NCBI GenBank assembly: GCA_963843065.1
Contig: CAWJKX010000041.1
Location: 1-24,896 of the forward strand
DNA: 24,896 nucleotides
Reading direction: 5' to 3'
DNA from: JAGVPT01 sp963843065
GTDB lineage: Bacteria > Bacteroidota > Ignavibacteria > UBA10030 > UBA8401
Positions 1 to 6,523 of this stretch are shown here, one piece after another. The notes under the pieces are model-generated. The model made no database searches. It worked only from the letters and a program-made list of their open reading frames with translations, and was not told the DNA's origin. The translations under genes were made by a program, and so were the position numbers. The number at the start of each line of letters is the position of its first letter. Position 1 is the first letter of the stretch.

Positions 1-59
1 CAAGTTTAGTGGTGTACAGTAAAATTAAACATTATCGGTCAATAATCGCAGGTCACACA

Positions 60-206
60 ATGGCGGGAACCGTTGCGCTACGACTGACATCCGGCGCTCG
101 GCAGCGGGCGACCGACGCGGTGACCGAACCCCTGTGGGTGCGGACGCTGCTGATCGGCGCCACCTTGGCGTTCCTCGGTCTGTTCCTGTTCATGCCGCTG
201 AACACC
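60..206 (+). pseudogene. 5' fragment of a sulfate ABC transporter permease (CysW-like)
   Basis: Reading from the ATG at 60, a charged N-terminus is followed by WVRTLLIGATLAFLGLFL and FMPL. This is the entry into the first membrane helix typical of CysW-type permeases, the inner-membrane subunit of the sulfate/thiosulfate importer. On the minus strand the partner arm reads WFRTLLIGATLAFLCLFL and continues MPLVLVF, which gives the expected continuation of the helix. Only about 50 codons exist before the sequence folds back on itself. No other cys gene is present. The family call rests on my recognition of this N-terminal pattern and is moderate. Confidence 0.4.
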
Positions 207-328
207 AGCACCAGCGGCATGAACAGGAACAGACAGAGGAACGCCAAGGTGGCGCCGATCAGCAGCGTCCGAAACCACAAGGTCGGTCACCGCGTCGGTC
301 GCCCGCTGCCGACGCCGGATGTCAGTCG
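81..328. repeat. Large imperfect inverted repeat (fold-back), arms about 120 nt
   Basis: The left arm (about 81-200) and right arm (about 213-328) are reverse complements with a few mismatches and single-base indels, around a centre near 205. The arms contain the same cysW-like coding sequence in opposite directions, so the minus strand reads almost the same peptide as the plus strand. The loop is only a few bases. The differences between arms are small indels and substitutions. This looks like one molecule read on both strands (hairpin or template-switch artefact), not a biological terminator or transposon end. Confidence 0.8.
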
Positions 329-391
329 AGGCGAGTTATTCTCGCGATCGTGTGACTGATGATCTAGATATGTAACGAGAGGTGTCAGCAT

Positions 392-440
392 AACCATTAC
401 CGTTAGGTAGGCCATTGCCAGGTGTTACAGTAAAAAAAAA
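392..440 (+). repeat. Junk repeat copy A (partner at 2934-2986)
   Basis: Positions 410-440 match 2956-2986 almost base for base: GGCCATTGCC, then an R-GGTG-Y-T-R-CAG core, then a run of A. They differ by three transitions and one indel. The upstream parts (AACCATT at 393 and 2934) also correspond. Both copies lead into a long A run after about 60 to 70 nt. A shorter relative (GTTTAG..GTACAGTAAAA) sits at 4-24, at the very start of the window. Confidence 0.6.
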
Positions 441-485
441 CTATTGTCGTGTTACAGTAAGTTATGGTTTAGGTGTTACAGTAAG
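421..485 (+). repeat. Three degenerate copies of GTGTTACAGTAA
   Basis: GTGTTACAGTAA or a near copy occurs at about 422-433, 449-460 and 473-484, with a relative (GGTGTACAGTAA) at about 12-23. The copies have irregular spacing (27 and 24 nt) and no coding context. They lie inside the junk segment that precedes the A33 run, so I read them as read-start basecalling noise, not as iterons. Confidence 0.5.
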
Positions 486-498
486 GTTTGTTGGTGCG

Positions 499-535
<37 letters not shown>

Positions 536-564
536 TTGCCGCATTGTTGAGGAAAGGGTCTAAC

Positions 565-977
565 ATGCCCGGCGATACGAACGACGAAGATCCCGTGTTT
601 GGGAAGGCCATCTTCTGCTATACCCGCAAGCAGGCCATCGAAGACGGCGTGCTGGTGGACATCACCGAAATGGCCAAAGAAAGCCGGGATCAAGTACCCC
701 GGTCGCCGTCACGTCGACCGCGTTCTTCGGCTACGTGGCGCTCGATCCGATGCCGCCCACCAGGACCTGAAAGGTCGCCTGTGGGACTTGCTGCACATGT
801 TCGCCCTGGCGGCCAAGGAAGACATCCGGCGCGGAGTTGCTGTTCAAGGTCCTTTTCGTGATGAACGAAACGGGGCTTGAGCCGCAAGAGGAACCCTCGA
901 AGGCCGTTTGCGGCCCCTCTGCCGACGATCCGAACCGTAATCACCATATCGCTGATAGACGAGGATTGACCGTATGA
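565..977 (+). pseudogene. DUF6573-like plasmid protein, broken by several frameshifts
   Basis: The ATG at 565 follows a purine-rich ribosome-binding stretch (GGAAAGGG, about 551-558). The first frame reads FGKAIFCYTRKQAIEDGVLV and then DITEMAKE, the characteristic start of DUF6573 proteins, which are small proteins of unknown function common on plasmids and in mobile regions. The rest continues in other frames: VAVTSTAFFGYVAL (about 700-750), DLKGRLWDLLHMFALAAKED (about 761-822) and ELLFKVLFVMNETGLEP (about 834-885). It ends at the TGA at 975-977, which overlaps the next ATG (974). About four single-base indels are needed. Corrected length is about 135 residues. Function unknown; family assignment from memory of the motif pattern. 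Confidence 0.5.
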
Positions 978-1197
978 ATGGGGAACCCAAATTCGATACT
1001 GCGCTCAATACGATCGCGGCGCTGCGCTCGCTACCGAAGATGCGTGGCAACTAAACAGCCCGAACTTCAAAGGGAGCCGGCGGGTGCAGGAAGCCAAGCT
1101 GATTGGTATCTGCACTGCCATCGAAGTGGTCACGGTCAACGGCAATTACTACCGCGAACAGTGCGAGGCATTCGAGCGCGTTCGTGGCGAACGGTAG
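974..1197 (+). pseudogene. Small hypothetical protein, one frameshift
   Basis: The start ATG overlaps the preceding stop in an ATGA arrangement typical of tightly packed plasmid or phage genes. The first frame gives 26 residues up to a TAA at 1052. A one-base shift there restores a continuous frame reading LIGICTAIEVVTVNGNYYRE, which ends at the TAG at 1195-1197, for about 73 residues in all. I do not recognise a family. The restored frame has normal amino-acid composition and good spacing to its neighbours, which is why I treat it as a real gene with a sequencing indel. Confidence 0.4.
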
Positions 1198-1223
1198 CGC
1201 GCCCGATAACCAGGAAGGTGAGT

Positions 1224-1427
1224 ATGGAAGCTGAAACCGACGTGATTGTCAGAGATGAGGGTCCGCGTTCCTGCTGAATCCGGCGACCGAGGCGGGAAAA
1301 GAAGTGGATCAAAGAGAACTGCCGGACCGAAGGCTGCAGTGGCTGGGCGAATGCCTCGCGATCTCAGCTGCGCTATGCGCTGGACATTGTCGAGGGCATG
1401 CAAGGCGACGGACTGGTCGTGCAGTAG
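1224..1427 (+). pseudogene. Small hypothetical protein, frameshifted
   Basis: The ATG at 1224 follows an AAGGTGAG ribosome-binding stretch (about 1214-1221). The starting frame stops after 17 codons. Other frames then give sensible pieces: AFLLNPATEAGKE (about 1267-1305), WIKENCRTEGCSGWANA (about 1306-1357) and LRYALDIVEGMQGDGLVVQ, which ends at the TAG at 1425-1427. Corrected length is about 67 residues. The pattern resembles small plasmid- or phage-encoded proteins of unknown function. No named domain can be defended. Confidence 0.35.
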
Positions 1428-1487
1428 GCGCCCGGCGCAAGTTCCTTATCTGGCCGAAGTTTGCCGATGTAGCAGAGGAGACACCCT

Positions 1488-2054
1488 ATGAACAATCTCA
1501 GCAAAGACGACATTCATTTGCAGAGTCGCCCGGCTCCCCAAGGACGTCCGGGAGCTGATGCAGCGGAGCCGGATCTTTCTGGGCGGCGGCTTCATGCGCG
1601 CGACCATCGCCGGCGAGACGCCAGAGATATCGATCTGTTCGGGCCCAGCGTGGACGTTCTCGACAATGCCGCCAACAAGATTCTGGCGGAGCGGCCCGGC
1701 GCTCACAAATCGACGACCAAGAATGCCATCACGGTCTACCAGAGCCCGCGGCTGCCGGTGCAGTTCATTACCCGCTGGCTTTACGACAGTGCCGTGAAGG
1801 TCGCCGAGTCGTTCGATTTCACGGTCGCCCAGGCGGTGATCTGGTATTCGTGCTGTGTTGAGGGCGAAAAAGACCATTGGGCTTCCTGGGCGGCCGAAGG
1901 CTTCTACCAGGATTTGGCGGCCAGGCGGCTGGTTTATACGTGCCCGGCGCGGAACGAAGACGCCGGTGGTGCATCCGACGCGCGTAGCAAGACGCAACTG
2001 TTCGAAGGTAGACGACAGAACAAGGCCATTACCAAGCAGCAGGCACAACAATGA
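1488..2054 (+). pseudogene. Nucleotidyltransferase-fold-like phage/plasmid protein, two compensating indels
   Basis: The ATG at 1488 follows GAGGAGA (about 1475-1481), a good ribosome-binding site. The frame holds for 12 codons, is lost, and returns near 1621. The displaced middle piece reads VARLPKDVRELMQRSRIFLG, then GGFMRATIAGETP. After restoration it reads RDIDLFGPS and runs to the TGA at 2052-2054. The GG-x-x-R pattern followed by DIDLF resembles the metal-binding core of the polymerase-beta-like nucleotidyltransferase superfamily, as in phage and plasmid proteins with a poly(A)-polymerase-head-like region. A later NEDAGG segment (about 1955-1972) is also typical of that phage group as I remember it. 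Catalytic activity is unproven. Confidence 0.45.
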
Positions 2055-2080
2055 GCGAGGCAAGGAAACTATGGCGACGA

Positions 2081-2275
2081 AGCAAGGCAGGGGGCGGCGG
2101 CGAGGCATGGTGGCGAGGGGTCATCGCCTGGCAGGGGTGGCCATCGCCGAGGGGCGGCCATTGCGGCGGGGGGCAGGGGGGGGGGGAGGAGGCACGGCGT
2201 GGGGTGGGCGGCCATGGCCTGGGGTGGAGGCGGCTCGCTGGTGCGGGTGGGCAGGCGGCGTGGGCCCTTCTCTCT
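2081..2275. repeat. G-rich low-complexity stretch
   Basis: About 195 nt of strongly G-biased sequence on the + strand, rich in GGGG and GGCGG runs (for example about 2167-2189). No frame in it gives a plausible protein. It follows the stop of the nucleotidyltransferase-like gene and precedes the sigma-factor gene. The rest of the gap (2276-2405) holds no gene I can support. The G-tracts could in principle form quadruplexes, but the context suggests degraded basecalling. Confidence 0.5.
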
Positions 2276-2410
2276 ACGCCGCCGCCAAAGCCTGTATTTC
2301 ATCTCAAAAATTGAGCCTGGTATGAGGGTGTTGCCTCTTGCCGAGCCGAATTCCTGGCGATCCTTCGAGAATCTCGTGTGATCGGGCCATTTCGGACACT
2401 ACACAGTACT

Positions 2411-2415
2411 GGAGG
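2411..2415 (+). promoter_or_regulatory. Ribosome-binding site fixing the sigma-factor start
   Basis: GGAGG lies six bases before the ATG at 2422. The same frame is open upstream to 2338, but this site and the start of recognisable sigma-factor homology both point to 2422. Confidence 0.6.
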
Positions 2416-2421
2416 ATCAAC

Positions 2422-2870
2422 ATGGACCGAACCGCGCTTGAAACACGTATCGCGGGCCCCCTCATTGGGCTGATTGCCTCCTGGGGCGCCCACGGGGAGA
2501 CGCAATTGAAATTGCCCAGGACAGTTTTTCGGGAAGCTTGGTTGAAACGTCAATTGTGCCGTGGTGATTGGAACGAACCCGAAGTTTTTGGCCGTTGGCT
2601 ACGGGGCGTGGCGCTCAATCGGTATCGCAATTGGTCACGAAGTCGTTGGCGCCGTTGGTTACGGATGGTAACGCTCGCACCGTTCGCACCGGAGTTCGCC
2701 GCCGTCCCATCCGATCCCGAACCGTCTGAACAGGTGCAAGCGTTGCGACGTGCCATCGATCGGTCGCCCGCCAAGCAGCGCCAGTCGTACTGATGCACTA
2801 TCTCGAAGAAACAAGTGTGAGCAACGTCGCCGGCTTACTGTCGGTCACTGTCAAGCAATACGATCGTTGA
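2422..2870 (+). pseudogene. ECF-type RNA polymerase sigma factor, frameshifted and truncated at the 3' end
   Basis: An ECF sigma factor would direct RNA polymerase to a small regulon. The N-terminal two thirds resembles region 2: FREAWLKRQLCRGDWNEPEV, FGRWLRGVALNRYRNWSRSR, then a linker, then RRAIDRSPAKQRQ, the entry into region 4. A missing base near 2784 causes a premature TGA (2791). One frame over, VVLMHYLEETSVSNVAGLLS continues the region 4 helix-turn-helix until the match ends around VTVK (about 2856), where adapter-like sequence begins. About 150 residues remain of a normal 180 to 200. The GC-rich style suggests a donor other than the main contig, possibly a planctomycete; that part is a guess. 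Confidence 0.55.
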
Positions 2871-2926
2871 GCAGTACAGTAACAACTGAACGAGTAGATG
2901 ATAAAAAAACTACGAAGCAGATGCAC
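2870..2926 (-). other. Degraded nanopore ligation-adapter match
   Basis: Read on the + strand, the stretch aligns in order with the reverse complement of the Oxford Nanopore ligation adapter top strand as I remember it. Blocks are AGCA-TAC-GTAAC (2870-2882), TGAACGA (2887-2893), GTA-AT, an A run (about 2903-2909) and AAGCAG-GC (2915-2924). Small insertions and substitutions separate the blocks. The match to several consecutive blocks including the internal A run is hard to explain by chance. It lies exactly where sigma-factor homology stops. Confidence 0.65.
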
Positions 2927-2933
2927 AAACATG

Positions 2934-3030
2934 AACCATTGCCCTGGCAGGGAAAGGCCATTGCCGGGTGCTGCAGAAAAAAAAAAGGGCCTATTGGGTT
3001 GGTGGGCGAGGTTTGGCAAAAGGCAACAAC
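2934..3030 (+). repeat. Junk repeat copy B leading into A26
   Basis: This is the counterpart of 392-500. It has the same GGCCATTGCC-GGTG-CAG core (2956-2976), the same short A run (2977-2986), then a G/T-rich filler, then a long A run. No gene or regulatory element is evident. The open frame that runs through it into purF translates the A runs as poly-lysine and is not a real protein N-terminus. Confidence 0.55.
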
Positions 3031-3056
3031 AAAAAAAAAAAAAAAAAAAAAAAAAA
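3031..3056 (+). repeat. Homopolymer run, A26, at the junction with native DNA
   Basis: Twenty-six consecutive A bases stand immediately before the first base with purF homology (3057). Together with A33 at 501-533 it marks a probable read or assembly junction. Confidence 0.9.
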
Positions 3057-4298
3057 GGTATCTCCGCCATCGGACATAACCGCTACTCCACCGCGGGCTC
3101 GGCGAACAACCGTTCGAACATCCAGCCTTTTACCGTCAATTACCGAAATGGGAATCTGGCTCTCGCTCACAACGGCAACTTGACCAACTTCCGGACCCTG
3201 CGCCACGAATTACAGGAAGAGGGGACAATCTTTCAAACGACATCGGACAGCGAAATCGTTCTCCACCTTATCGCGCGGAGCAAGCAAAAACACCAGATCG
3301 ATCAGATACAAGAAGCATTGGAGAAAATTGAGGGAGCCTTCTCGCTTGTCATACTCACAGATACAGCCCTTGTTGTTACAAGGGACGTTTATGGCTTCCG
3401 CCCGCTCGCATTTGGCTTGAAAGATGACCGTTTCGTGGTCGCGTCTGAATCATGCGCATTTGACCTGATAGACGCTACGTACGTTCGGGATGTTGCTCCC
3501 GGAGAAATCCTGGTTATCGATGACAACGGAACAAAGGCAAAAAAACTCCATTCCCGCTGGCTGCCGAATAAAGATGCAAAGCCTCATCATTGTATTTTCG
3601 AGTTTATTTACTTCTCACGACCCGACAGCCAGATTTTCGGAGAAAGCGTCGACAAAGTCCGGCGCAAACTAGGAAAAGCATTAGCCCAGGAAGCCCCCAT
3701 CGCTCCCGACAGCGACGACATGAAAACGATCGTCATCAGCGTCCCCGACTCAAGCAACACCGCGACCCTCGGCTTTGTCTCTGAAAGCAATAAACAGGGG
3801 ATACCGACGAAACTTGAAATCGGGCTTATTCGGAACCATTACGTCGGGAGGACATTTATTCAACCCGAACAGGGCGAACGCGAGATGAAAGTCAGGACCA
3901 AATACAACACTGTCAAGGGTGTCCTAAAAGGGAAGAAGGTCATCCTGGTCGACGATTCAATAGTGAGAGGAACAACATCAAAGCAACTCGTTAAGTTATT
4001 GAAAGAAGCTGAGCCTAAAGAAATTCATTTTAGAATCACTTCGCCTCCGATTGTCAGTCCCTGCCATTGGGGAATGGACTTTCCGCGCAAAGAGGAATTG
4101 GTTGCCGTGCGCTGCAATGCAGATGTCGAGACGATCCGTCGCGAACTCGATGTCGACAGCCTTCATTATCTGTCATTAGAAAAAATGCTCGAGGTTGTTC
4201 CTCAAACAGGCGGCAAGAATTATTGCACGGCATGCTTCGGTGGGAAATTTCCGACTAAAGTAGAAACAACAACGGATAAAAACGGCCTTGAATCATAG
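3057..4298 (+). CDS. purF: Amidophosphoribosyltransferase, N-terminally truncated by the junction
   Basis: PurF makes 5-phosphoribosylamine from PRPP and glutamine, the first committed step of purine synthesis. The visible part starts within the glutaminase domain (AIGHNRYSTAGS, about 3069) and contains the PRPP-binding loop VILVDDSIVRGTTSK (about 3942-3986). Four cysteines lie where the Bacillus-type enzyme holds its [4Fe-4S] cluster: KPHHCIFEF, SPCHWGMD, and CTAC near the C-terminus. About 413 residues remain of a usual 480 to 500. The first 75 to 80 residues, including the catalytic Cys of the MCGVFG start, are absent, replaced by A26 and junk. The upstream open frame (from 2898) is artificial. 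I read this as an assembly cut, not a natural pseudogene. The stop lies 2 nt before the next gene's ATG. Confidence 0.93.
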   Translation, partial: GISAIGHNRYSTAGSANNRSNIQPFTVNYRNGNLALAHNGNLTNFRTLRHELQEEGTIFQTTSDSEIVLHLIARSKQKHQIDQIQEALEKIEGAFSLVILTDTALVVTRDVYGFRPLAFGLKDDRFVVASESCAFDLIDATYVRDVAPGEILVIDDNGTKAKKLHSRWLPNKDAKPHHCIFEFIYFSRPDSQIFGESVDKVRRKLGKALAQEAPIAPDSDDMKTIVISVPDSSNTATLGFVSESNKQGIPTKLEIGLIRNHYVGRTFIQPEQGEREMKVRTKYNTVKGVLKGKKVILVDDSIVRGTTSKQLVKLLKEAEPKEIHFRITSPPIVSPCHWGMDFPRKEELVAVRCNADVETIRRELDVDSLHYLSLEKMLEVVPQTGGKNYCTACFGGKFPTKVETTTDKNGLES

Positions 4299-4605
4299 GT
4301 ATGGCTGATTTTCGGCTAAAAGGCGTTCGCTCTTTTCTTGCCATCGCTGTTGGGACTCTTTTCCTTACTGCGTTAGTCCAATCACAAAATTTCGTACCCA
4401 ACGAACTTATAGTAAAATTCCGCAGTGATGCTCCCGATTCTGTTCTCAATCAAGTGCTTATAAATAAAGATTTTTCTGCTGTAGCTTCGCGAAGTTATAC
4501 CCCATCCATCAAAAAAATTTCTTCTCTCAGTGCTGTAAAGAAAAGCTCACCGTACAGCGTAAGTGCGCCGTCTCAAACCTCACGCCTCGCTGAACGCTTC
4601 ACATA

Positions 4606-6120
4606 TTGCACATATCAGGTTTGCCGATGACGAAACTTCCAGGAGCGCGTTGGCAGAACTTCAGCAAAGTCCCTTTATTGAATACGCCCAGCGGAATTAC
4701 ATCCATAAGATCGACCAACTTCCGAACGACTCCGCCGCATCAAGTCAGTGGGATCTGGACAGGATTGGAATTTTTGAACTCTGGGCGAGCGGTTTTTTTG
4801 ACCAGCCCCTTCCGCAAGTTATCGTCGGAGTGCTCGATACCGGAGTTGATTATACACATCCTGACATTGCTTCCAGAATTTATATTAATCCGGGGGAATC
4901 AGGGCTCGACAAATGCCGAAAACGATAAGCGTAATAATGGAATCGATGACGACGGCAACGGTTACATCGACGATTGGCATGGCTATAATTTTGTCACTGC
5001 GCAAAATCCCGACAGCGGCGATTGGTCCAGCAGGAACAATGATCCGATGGATGAAAACGGACATGGCACTGCCGTGGCTGGAATCATCGGAGCACAGGTA
5101 AATAATAAAATAGGAATTGCAGGTATTTCTCCGATAGCTCAGATCGTCCCCCTCCGTGCATTCGATGCGAACGGCAATGGAACGGATGCTGACATTGCGG
5201 CAGCAATAATGTATGCCGCAGATAACGGCGTTCAGGTTCTGAACATGAGTTTCGGCGATGTCATATTATCGCCGGTGATGAGAGATGTCATTCAGTATGC
5301 GCACGAGAAAAATGTTGTATTGGTTGCTTCAAGCGGCAATGATGGAACAAGTTATCCTCATTACCCTTCCGATTTCAGTGAAGTAATTTCCGTCGGATCA
5401 CTTTCACAAGCCAATGCGCGTTCGCTCTTTTCTTCCTATGGCCCGTCGCTGGCATTGATGGCTCCCGGAGAATCTATCCCAACATTGGCTCTTGGCTGGG
5501 GCTACCAATCATCATTTACAGGTACCTCGGCCGCCGCGCCTCATGTTTCAGCAGTCGCTTCGCTTTTGATAAGCCTCGCCCAAATGAAGTCGGGGAGCGG
5601 TTCCAGTGCCCCTCCGTTGACCAACGACGAAGTTCGGGCAAATCTGCTGGCCGGGGCAATAGACTTGGGAGATAAAGGGTGGGACAATTATTACGGAGCA
5701 GGAATGGTTAATGCAAGGGTGTTGCTCTCCTTGCCCCAAAGGAATGTTGTCCAGATCGTCTCCCCGTCGGTTGATGCCCAGCTTAGTAATTCTACCGTGC
5801 CGATCATTGGATCCGCAACGACAGATCAATTGGATTCAGTGTACGTCTATTTTGGCGTAGGCGATTCACCCAGTTCATGGAATGAGATCGCTGGTTATGG
5901 AGAACGTAATTTTATCAATGATACACTTGCATTATGGAACATAACATCTTTATCAGAAGGAATTTATACTCTTCGGCTGCAAGTAACAAATATCCAGAGT
6001 GGCGATGTTGAGAGCAGAGTGAGCGTTCTCATCACAAGATCAGCCCCGATAGTTCTGGGATTCACTTTTCAGGATTCCACTCATCATTCAGGCACAGGAG
6101 GGTGCGCTTGTAACTTTTAA
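4606..6120 (+). CDS. Subtilase fragment: S8 catalytic domain (real frame from about 4910)
   Basis: This is the longest intact piece of the catalytic part of the gene at 4301-8665. Its genuine frame runs from about 4910 to about 6090. The catalytic Asp (VGVLDTGVDYTHPD, about 4828-4869) lies just upstream in another frame. Within this frame is an acidic loop NGIDDDGNGYIDD (about 4936-4974) with calcium-binding character, then the catalytic His (NGHGTAVAGIIGA, about 5056-5094), the oxyanion Asn region (VASSGNDG, about 5323-5346) and the catalytic Ser (FTGTSAAAPHVSAVASLL, about 5515-5568). A beta-sandwich-like tail follows. The ATG at 4606 is not a true start. The TAA at 6118 is reached only after a frameshift near 6092. 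Confidence 0.7.
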   Translation: MHISGLPMTKLPGARWQNFSKVPLLNTPSGITSIRSTNFRTTPPHQVSGIWTGLEFLNSGRAVFLTSPFRKLSSECSIPELIIHILTLLPEFILIRGNQGSTNAENDKRNNGIDDDGNGYIDDWHGYNFVTAQNPDSGDWSSRNNDPMDENGHGTAVAGIIGAQVNNKIGIAGISPIAQIVPLRAFDANGNGTDADIAAAIMYAADNGVQVLNMSFGDVILSPVMRDVIQYAHEKNVVLVASSGNDGTSYPHYPSDFSEVISVGSLSQANARSLFSSYGPSLALMAPGESIPTLALGWGYQSSFTGTSAAAPHVSAVASLLISLAQMKSGSGSSAPPLTNDEVRANLLAGAIDLGDKGWDNYYGAGMVNARVLLSLPQRNVVQIVSPSVDAQLSNSTVPIIGSATTDQLDSVYVYFGVGDSPSSWNEIAGYGERNFINDTLALWNITSLSEGIYTLRLQVTNIQSGDVESRVSVLITRSAPIVLGFTFQDSTHHSGTGGCACNF

Positions 6121-6523
6121 GGTTGATGAGCCGTGCTCGGCCGGGCTTTGGTATCGCCCGCATTCCCCCCAAGGAACGTTCAAAGAAATGGTCTCTTCCG
6201 GGATACAACTCGACCATGCGTTTCTGTTGCCACAGACCGATTTTCTACCGGGAGCACTAGTATGATTTTTATGTCCAGGCGACCGATCAAACAGGGAAAA
6301 TCTGCCAGTTACCCAACTGTCGCATTGAGCGGAACCAATTATTTCACTTTTAATTTCCCCAATCAAAATATTTCGACGACAGGATTTACGGAATTGCTTC
6401 CTACTCTTCCGGCAGGCTACATTCTAAATGCAAGTCGCGTCATCGGCGGAAAACCTATCGTGATTTTGAATAAGTACGACGCGTCCGGCAGTTTCGGAAA
6501 GCTCATGTCATTTCAGTATTCCG

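Noticed and set aside
81..328. Inverted repeat as transposon ends or a giant terminator
   Set aside because: The arms are coding sequence with almost no loop and no transposase, and differ by sequencing-like indels.
421..485. GTGTTACAGTAA copies as replication iterons or a CRISPR array
   Set aside because: Copies are degenerate, irregularly spaced, few, and without rep or cas genes.
1446..2108. 220-codon minus-strand open frame
   Set aside because: It is the shadow of the nucleotidyltransferase-like gene on the + strand, which has a start, a ribosome-binding site and recognisable motifs.
2081..2275. G-quadruplex regulatory region
   Set aside because: G-runs are present, but in the middle of a degraded, probably chimeric segment with no intact gene to regulate.
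565..2870. A genomic island or integrated plasmid next to purF
   Set aside because: There is no integrase, attachment site or target repeat. Adapter-like sequence, A runs and a fold-back explain the boundary better.
2898..3056. Poly-lysine N-terminus of the long open frame running into purF
   Set aside because: It is translated from A runs and junk; PurF homology starts only at 3057 and no PurF has such an extension.
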